A DNA stretch of 10,329 bases, taken from NCBI GenBank assembly GCA_027296205.1, contig JAPUJM010000001.1, positions 1 through 10,329 on the forward strand, written 5' to 3'. A model generated the notes under the pieces. It had not been told where the DNA came from, searched no databases, and saw only the letters and a program-made list of their open reading frames with translations. The translations under genes and the position numbers were made by a program. Each line of letters starts with the position of its first letter. The stretch's first letter is position 1. Shown piece after piece: positions 6,044 to 10,329 of the stretch. The stretch is from Actinomycetota bacterium. Its GTDB lineage: Bacteria; Actinomycetota; Acidimicrobiia; Spongiisociales; ZC4RG35.

Positions 6044-7368
6044 TGAGCAAACAGTCCGAATACGTACTCAGAACTGTCGAGGAGCGGGGCATCCGCTTTG
6101 TCAGACTCTGGTTTACGGACGTCCAGGGATTTCTCAAGTCCGTCTCCATAAGTCCCACAGAGTTGGAGGTCGCTTTCGAAGAGGGGATGACCTTTGACGG
6201 ATCATCGATCGACGGGTACGCACGGGTCCAGGAAGCCGACATGCTCGCCCAACCCGATCCATCCACGTTCGCCGTGTTGCCGGGGCGGTCGGAACAGCAG
6301 GTCGCCCGGATGTTCTGCGACATCTACACACCCGACGGAGAGCCTTTCTCCGGCGATCCACGCATCGTCCTCAAGCGGAACCTGGAACGGGCGTCGGAGA
6401 TGGGTTACACCTTTTACGCCGCTCCGGAACTCGAGTTCTTCTATTTCCAAGACGATGGTCCCGTCCCGCAGGTGCTGGATCGCGGCGGATATTTCGACCT
6501 GACGCCGCTCGATGTCGCCCAGGAGTACAGAAGAAAGACGATCAACGCCCTCGAGCAATTGGGCATCCCGATCGAGCATTCCCACCACGAGGTGGCGCCG
6601 AGCCAGCACGAGATCATCGCTCGGTACACCGATGCGCTGACCATGGCCGACAACATCATGACCTCACGGCTCACGGTGAAGGAAATAGCCCTCCAGAGCG
6701 GCATTTACGCGACTTTCATGCCCAAGCCGCTCGAGGATTATGACGGTTCGGGCATGCATCTCCACGTTTCCCTGTTCGAAGGCGACGTGAATGCGTTTCA
6801 CGAGCCAGGAACCCAGGGCAGCTTGTCGAAGGTGGGTCAGGCATTCATCGCAGGCCTGCTTCGTCATGCGGCGGAGTTGACTGCCGTGACAAACCAGTGG
6901 GTCAACTCTTACAAGCGCCTCGTGGCCGGGTTCGACGCTCCGATCTATATTTCGTGGGCACGCAACAACCAGTCATCGCTGGTCAGGGTGCCGTCGGTCA
7001 AGAAGGGAAAGCCGTCTTCGGTGAGAGTCGAGTACAGGGCAGCCGACGCTGCGTGTAACCCGTATCTCGCCCTGTCGGTGATCCTCGCCGCCGGTCTAGC
7101 AGGCATCCGGGAGGGATACGAGCTTCCCCCTGAGGTGGCGGCCGACGTCAAGCGCCTCACCGCGGCCGAACGGGCGGCTGCCGGTGCCAAGCGTCTGCCA
7201 GAGACCTTGTCCGAGGCACTCGATCTCCTCGAACAGTCAGACCTCGTGGTTGAGGCGCTGGGCGAACACGTATTTGATTGGTTTCTCCGCAACAAGCGAG
7301 CTGAGTGGGACCGGTACCAGCACCACGTCTCGCACTTCGAGCTCGACACCTATCTGCCGATCCTGTGA
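6043..7368 (+). CDS. glnA: type I glutamine synthetase family protein, GlnA2-like
   Basis: A 441-residue GSI-fold ligase, closest from memory to actinobacterial GlnA2 (for example FVRLWFTDVQGFLKSVSISP near the N-terminus). The family joins ammonia, or in some paralogues a polyamine, to the gamma-carboxyl of glutamate using ATP. Visible motifs are FDGSSIDG (51-58), PELEFF (128-133; metal-binding Glu129 and Glu131), HHEVAPSQHEI (181-191; Glu183, Glu190), FMPKP (225-229), GSGMHLHVS with His239, NQWVNSYKRL (284-293), VEYRAADAACNPYLA (329-343) and the C-terminal FLRNKRAEW. The tyrosine that is adenylylated in GSI-beta enzymes has no counterpart around 380-390, so that control is probably absent. 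The start is GTG at 6043 without a good Shine-Dalgarno sequence. Streptomyces GlnA2/GlnA3 paralogues act as gamma-glutamylpolyamine synthetases, so true glutamine synthesis is not certain. The stop overlaps the next gene. Confidence 0.93.
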   Translation: MSKQSEYVLRTVEERGIRFVRLWFTDVQGFLKSVSISPTELEVAFEEGMTFDGSSIDGYARVQEADMLAQPDPSTFAVLPGRSEQQVARMFCDIYTPDGEPFSGDPRIVLKRNLERASEMGYTFYAAPELEFFYFQDDGPVPQVLDRGGYFDLTPLDVAQEYRRKTINALEQLGIPIEHSHHEVAPSQHEIIARYTDALTMADNIMTSRLTVKEIALQSGIYATFMPKPLEDYDGSGMHLHVSLFEGDVNAFHEPGTQGSLSKVGQAFIAGLLRHAAELTAVTNQWVNSYKRLVAGFDAPIYISWARNNQSSLVRVPSVKKGKPSSVRVEYRAADAACNPYLALSVILAAGLAGIREGYELPPEVAADVKRLTAAERAAAGAKRLPETLSEALDLLEQSDLVVEALGEHVFDWFLRNKRAEWDRYQHHVSHFELDTYLPIL

Positions 7369-8000
7369 TCGCAGCGGTCTACCCGGAGGAATGGTCCGAA
7401 GAACTCGCCGACGGGCTGGCCTTGGCGGGAGCCACCGCCACGCCATTGGCGGACCTCGAACCAGAAAACCCATCGCTGCAAGAGGCCGACGTCCTCATCG
7501 TCGAGTTGGGAATGCAACCGATGCGACGACTGCGAGAGGTGGGTCGGATCGCCGAAGTTGTGGGGTTGCCCGTCCTGCTCACCGCCGCGCCGGAGCAGAT
7601 GGCCCTCCTGGAAAGCACAGTGGGTATCACCGACTTCGTGATCACCCCAGTCGAGCCTGTCGAGTTCCGCCTCCGCCTTCATCGTCTCCACCGGAGCGAA
7701 TCATCAGACGAGATCTTGCGGTTCAAGGATCTTGTCTTGAATCCCCTCAACTATCAGGCCGCTTTGGCGGACGAACCAATGGACCTGACCTTCATGGAGT
7801 ACGAGTTGCTTCGCTTCCTAATGGGTAACCAGGTGCGGGTCTGGTCGCGGCAACAGCTTCTGTCGAAGGTGTGGGGCTACGACTACTACGGCGGCGCCCG
7901 CACGGTCGACGTCCACGTCCGCCGTCTCCGGGCCAAGCTCGGTGAGGAACGCGCATCCTGGATCACCACGGTCCGATCGGTCGGGTACCGCTTCGGGTAG
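7365..8000 (+). CDS. GlnR-like atypical OmpR-family response regulator
   Basis: A 211-residue regulator beginning with GTG at 7365, which overlaps the glnA stop (GTGA), so translation is probably coupled. The C-terminal winged helix is OmpR/PhoB type and strongly recalls Streptomyces GlnR: MDLTFMEYELLRFL (139-152), SRQQLLSKVWGYDYYGG (161-177), ARTVDVHVRRLRAKLG (178-193) and TVRSVGYRF (202-210). The N-terminal receiver-like domain (1-108) is degenerate: the acidic pocket is missing, the acceptor position in ADVLIVELGMQP is Glu47 instead of Asp, and the lysine position reads Thr94 in DFVITPVEP, although Thr73 (LLTAA) remains. It should therefore work without phosphorylation, as GlnR does, and no histidine kinase lies nearby. 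Its place behind glnA suggests nitrogen-linked control. An upstream in-frame start at 7305 lies inside glnA and was not chosen. Calling it the GlnR orthologue needs phylogeny. Confidence 0.88.
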   Translation: MIAAVYPEEWSEELADGLALAGATATPLADLEPENPSLQEADVLIVELGMQPMRRLREVGRIAEVVGLPVLLTAAPEQMALLESTVGITDFVITPVEPVEFRLRLHRLHRSESSDEILRFKDLVLNPLNYQAALADEPMDLTFMEYELLRFLMGNQVRVWSRQQLLSKVWGYDYYGGARTVDVHVRRLRAKLGEERASWITTVRSVGYRFG

Positions 8001-8057
8001 GCAGCGTCTGAGCGTGGGCAGATAGGTGCGCCCCGTCTACGTCCCCGCAACGCTTCA

Positions 8058-8074
8058 TGGCACAATCACCACGA
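8058..8074 (+). promoter_or_regulatory. candidate extended -10 promoter, leaderless start of the MetB-like gene
   Basis: TGG followed by CACAAT (8061-8066) forms an extended -10 (TGn plus a hexamer matching TATAAT in four of six). The ATG at 8074 begins 7 nt after it, so transcription would start at the initiation codon. No -35 is recognisable 16-18 bp upstream and there is no Shine-Dalgarno sequence, both compatible with an extended -10, leaderless promoter. The 73-nt gap after the GlnR-like gene shows no clear terminator. Confidence 0.4.
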
Positions 8075-9225
8075 TGGGATTTAGAACCAAACAGGTACAC
8101 GCAGGGATCAAGCCGGACCCGACCACCGGGGCCATCCTCACCCCGATCTACCAGTCGACCACATTCGTCCAGGAGTCAATCGACAACTACATGGGCAAGG
8201 GGTACTCCTACTCCCGGGGCGGCAACCCGACGGTGCGTGCACTCGAGGAGAAGCTCACCAGCCTCGAAGGTGGCCTCGACGCCACTGCATATGGGTCGGG
8301 GATGGCCGCGACGGTCGCAATATTCCTCGGTCTTCTCGAAGCGGGCGATCACGTGGTCATCGCCGACGTCGTTTACGGGGGGACCTATCGTTTCGCCGAC
8401 CATTTTCTGACTAAATTCGGAGTCGACGTCGATTTTGTGAACACTGCGAACACCGATGACGTGAGCGCAGCGATCAAGCCCGACACCAGGCTGGTGTTCA
8501 CGGAGACGCCGGCGAACCCAACTCTGAAAGTCACCGACCTTGCAGCCGTCTCCCGTATCTGTGAGGACGCCGGCATTCTGCATGTCTCCGACAACACCTT
8601 CCTGACCCCCTACTTCCAGCGGCCGTTTGAGCTCGGGGTGGACATCGTGATCCATTCGACCACCAAGTTCCTCGATGGGCACAACGCCACCATCGGAGGT
8701 GTGGTGGTTGTCAAAGAGGCCGAACTTCAGGAGAAGATCGCCTTCGCCCGGATCGCGGCCGGGCTCGTGATGTCCCCGATGGTCGCCTGGCTCACGCTCC
8801 AGGGCATCAAGACCCTCAGCGTGCGTATGGATAGCCAGTCGGCAAGCGCCATGACCGTCGCCGAGTTCCTCCAAGACCATGACGGTGTGGACTACGTCAA
8901 CTACCCCGGTCTTTCCGACCACCCACAGCACGAGTTATCCCAAACTCAGACGAGTGGTTTTGGCGCGATAGTCGGCTTCGAAGTCCACGGCGGTGTCGAC
9001 GCCGGCAAGAAGCTCATGGACGCGGTTGAGCTGTGGAGCCTTGCCGAGAACCTCGGGTCGGTTGAGTCCCTGATCACACATCCGGTCACCATGACCCATG
9101 CCGCCGTGCCGCGCGACGAGTGGATCGCCGCCGGAATCACGGACGGCCTGGTCCGTCTTTCGGTGGGCCTCGAAGACGTCGAAGATCTGATCGAGGACCT
9201 GGACTCCGCTCTAAGCCTCATCTAG
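8074..9225 (+). CDS. Cys/Met-metabolism PLP enzyme (cystathionine gamma-synthase / gamma-lyase type)
   Basis: A 383-residue fold-type I PLP enzyme of the MetB/MetC/CGL family, cytoplasmic and normally tetrameric. Marks of the family are TPIYQSTTF (23-31), YSYSRGGNPT (44-53), YGSGMAAT (73-80), the ring-stacking tyrosine in VVYGGT (Tyr101), the pyridine-nitrogen aspartate in VSDNTF (Asp173), the Schiff-base lysine in HSTTKF (Lys198), and LAENLGSVESLITHP (323-337) with THAAVP. The sequence does not separate cystathionine gamma-synthase, gamma-lyase or an O-acylhomoserine sulfhydrylase, so no symbol is given. The ATG at 8074 starts MGFRTKQVHAG, the normal family N-terminus; an in-frame GTG at 8026 would add 16 unrelated residues. 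A possible leaderless promoter precedes it. The small membrane protein gene begins 2 nt after its stop, so the two are probably cotranscribed. Confidence 0.93.
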   Translation: MGFRTKQVHAGIKPDPTTGAILTPIYQSTTFVQESIDNYMGKGYSYSRGGNPTVRALEEKLTSLEGGLDATAYGSGMAATVAIFLGLLEAGDHVVIADVVYGGTYRFADHFLTKFGVDVDFVNTANTDDVSAAIKPDTRLVFTETPANPTLKVTDLAAVSRICEDAGILHVSDNTFLTPYFQRPFELGVDIVIHSTTKFLDGHNATIGGVVVVKEAELQEKIAFARIAAGLVMSPMVAWLTLQGIKTLSVRMDSQSASAMTVAEFLQDHDGVDYVNYPGLSDHPQHELSQTQTSGFGAIVGFEVHGGVDAGKKLMDAVELWSLAENLGSVESLITHPVTMTHAAVPRDEWIAAGITDGLVRLSVGLEDVEDLIEDLDSALSLI

Positions 9226-9227
9226 GG

Positions 9228-9617
9228 ATGAAGGAGAGCCAGCGACTCAAGAAGATTCTGGCCGGGTCAGCACTCGTCGTCGCCCTCCTCGTGGTCCTCG
9301 CCACAACCGGGCCACGTCCGGAAACCGAGATATCGGGGTCGATAAGGCGTTTCGGGGGCGTCTGTCTCCAACTCGAGCGCTGGGATCTCTTCGGTTGGAG
9401 AGTCATTGGCCAGACGCACACCGTCTCCGACACTCAGAACGGGGTATGGCATGAGGCGTCCGACAGGCCACCTTGTGCTGCCGTTCCCAACCAGACTTAT
9501 CTCGTCCGGATGCCGTTCGAAGCCCCCAACGACACCTATCGGATCTGCGGGCTGGCCGACGAGCAGCCCTGTGTGGAGTTCAGTCGGGTGCCCTTTGTGG
9601 GCTCGCCCGGGCCCTGA
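9228..9617 (+). CDS. small membrane-anchored extracytoplasmic protein, function unknown
   Basis: I do not recognise this 129-residue protein. After a basic start (MKESQRLKK) comes a hydrophobic stretch at about 10-27 (ILAGSALVVALLVVLATT) without a clear signal-peptidase site or lipobox, so it is more likely an uncleaved anchor than a secreted signal. The remaining 100 residues should lie outside the membrane and hold four cysteines (46, 83, 107, 115), enough for two disulfides, with aromatic-rich segments such as RWDLFGWRVIG (51-61). It could be a small beta domain; no catalytic motif is seen. The ATG is 2 nt after the stop of the MetB-like gene, and there is no good Shine-Dalgarno sequence apart from GGG immediately before it, so it probably depends on translation of that gene. 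Its last 38 bp overlap the methyltransferase gene on the opposite strand. Confidence 0.75.
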   Translation: MKESQRLKKILAGSALVVALLVVLATTGPRPETEISGSIRRFGGVCLQLERWDLFGWRVIGQTHTVSDTQNGVWHEASDRPPCAAVPNQTYLVRMPFEAPNDTYRICGLADEQPCVEFSRVPFVGSPGP

Positions 9618-10179
9618 CCAGAGTGTCACGGGCGAAGACGACACCTTCATCGGTATCCACCGGACGCCGCACAACCTGGGCCTCGATCACCGTTAGACGG
9701 CTCAACCACGACCGGATCGACTCGACATCCCACAAGATCTCAGGTACCTGCGGACCGCCATAACCTTCCTCGATATTGGATCGATCGTGCCCGATCATGA
9801 AGACCTCCCCATCCGGCTCGAGCCAGGCGGAGGCTTTTTCCACCACCGGTCCGAGCAGGTCCTCGGAGAGTTGAAGATAAGCGATGAGAACCAGGTCGAA
9901 AGTACCAGACGGTTCCCATGTGAGAACGTCACCGACAACAAAGTCCACCGTGTCAGAGACGGCACGTCCCCGCTCAACCGCTACTTCGGAGAAGTCCACC
10001 GCCGTCATGGTCCAGCCAAGCTCGCTCAGCCAGATGGCGTTGCGCCCTTCTCCCGAGGCCAGATCCAACCCCACTCCGGGCTGCGCGGGGCCGAGGCGGT
10101 CGGCTACGAAAAGATTCGGCTTGACCGACCAGAGCCGGTCGGTGGCCCGGTACTTCTCATCCCAACTGCGGGATTCCAA
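9580..10179 (-). CDS. class I SAM-dependent methyltransferase
   Basis: A 199-residue cytoplasmic methyltransferase with a Rossmann-type SAM site: motif I GLDLASGEGRNA (37-48), the acidic residue after strand 2 in AVDFSE (Asp62), VVGDVLTW (81-88, Asp84) and FDLVLIAYLQL (94-104). The opening SWDEKYRATDRLWSVKPN (5-22) and overall length resemble small TehB- or thiopurine-methyltransferase-like proteins, a group with varied and often unknown substrates, so no substrate is proposed. The start is TTG at 10179, directly after the TAG of the upstream ALDH7 gene in the same frame, which rules out any longer form in this frame. GAG 9 nt upstream is at best a weak ribosome site, so initiation may depend on termination of the upstream gene. 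The 3' end runs 38 bp into the small membrane protein gene on the other strand. Confidence 0.9.
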   Translation of the reverse strand: MESRSWDEKYRATDRLWSVKPNLFVADRLGPAQPGVGLDLASGEGRNAIWLSELGWTMTAVDFSEVAVERGRAVSDTVDFVVGDVLTWEPSGTFDLVLIAYLQLSEDLLGPVVEKASAWLEPDGEVFMIGHDRSNIEEGYGGPQVPEILWDVESIRSWLSRLTVIEAQVVRRPVDTDEGVVFARDTLVRARASPQRAPD

Positions 10180-10329
10180 CTAGCCGAACTCGATTCCCTG
10201 AGCGAGCGGAAGGTCGTCACCCCAGTTGATCGTTGTGGTTTGGCGTCGCATGTATGCCTTCCATGCGTCCGACCCGGCCTCGCGACCCCCACCCGTCTCC
10301 TTCTCGCCGCCAAAGGCTCCACCGATCTC
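10180..10329 (-). CDS. ALDH7-family aldehyde dehydrogenase, C-terminal 49 residues only
   Basis: Only the 3' end is in the window; the gene enters from the right edge and stops at TAG (10182-10180). The visible residues read IGGAFGGEKETGGGREAGSD, then AWKAYMRRQTTTINWGDDLP and LAQGIEFG. FGGEKxTGGGRE-GSD-WK-YMRR and a final LPLAQGI-F are characteristic of the ALDH7 (antiquitin) group, NAD-dependent alpha-aminoadipate semialdehyde / piperideine-6-carboxylate dehydrogenases of lysine degradation. The catalytic cysteine and glutamate lie outside the window. The methyltransferase starts at the very next base, so the two are almost certainly one transcript. The family call rests on this C-terminal signature alone, and the substrate is inferred from the family. 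Confidence 0.87.
   Translation of the reverse strand, partial: EIGGAFGGEKETGGGREAGSDAWKAYMRRQTTTINWGDDLPLAQGIEFG

Noticed and set aside
7305..7364. Longer start for the GlnR-like regulator
   Set aside because: It would overlap the glnA C-terminus by over 60 bp; the GTGA overlap at 7365 is the usual coupled arrangement and starts right at the receiver-like strand.
8176..8931. Minus-strand open frame of 251 codons
   Set aside because: Antisense to the PLP enzyme gene, which carries all family motifs; the shadow has none.
1..10329. Defence island, mobile element or CRISPR array
   Set aside because: All genes except two small or medium membrane proteins belong to known metabolic or regulatory families; no transposase, integrase, terminal repeat or regular repeat-spacer pattern is visible.

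Overview
The window is a high-GC, gene-dense piece of bacterial chromosome. The WhiB-family gene at 5661-5945 places it in the Actinobacteria, since that family is essentially confined to that phylum and its phages. A GlnA2-like glutamine synthetase, a GlnR-like atypical response regulator and probable leaderless starts all fit. The proteins resemble Streptomyces and Mycobacterium homologues only at family level, so a deeper lineage such as Acidimicrobiia is possible; that last step is a guess.

Layout: on the minus strand from the left edge to 4598 lie dxs (3' end off the edge), ppk1 and a TetR-family regulator. Transcription order is tetR, ppk1, dxs with gaps of 27 and 69 nt, so they may be one unit. 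A short divergent region with an inverted repeat separates tetR from a plus-strand gene for a four-helix membrane protein of unknown function (4684-5619). Next on the plus strand come whiB, then glnA overlapping a GlnR-like regulator by 4 nt, then a MetB/CGL-type PLP enzyme followed after 2 nt by a small membrane-anchored, cysteine-containing protein. From the right edge, on the minus strand, come the C-terminus of an ALDH7-family aldehyde dehydrogenase and, directly abutting it, a SAM-dependent methyltransferase whose 3' end overlaps that of the small protein by 38 bp.

Functionally the region is mainly core metabolism: isoprenoid precursor synthesis (DXS), polyphosphate storage (PPK1), nitrogen assimilation or glutamylation (GlnA-like), transsulfuration-type sulfur amino acid metabolism, and probably lysine/aminoadipate semialdehyde oxidation. 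Added to this are three regulators (TetR, WhiB, GlnR-like). The most distinctive signals are regulatory: a near-consensus promoter that would make whiB leaderless with a long dyad centred on its -10 box, a 15-bp palindrome in front of glnA, and the glnA/regulator overlap in which the regulator's receiver domain has lost its phosphorylation residues.

I see no mobile element, CRISPR array, tRNA, rRNA, phage gene or defence system. No gene-free stretch exceeds 300 bases. Nothing here looks like a wholly new multi-gene system; the two uncharacterised membrane proteins and the operator-like dyads are the best candidates for new biology.
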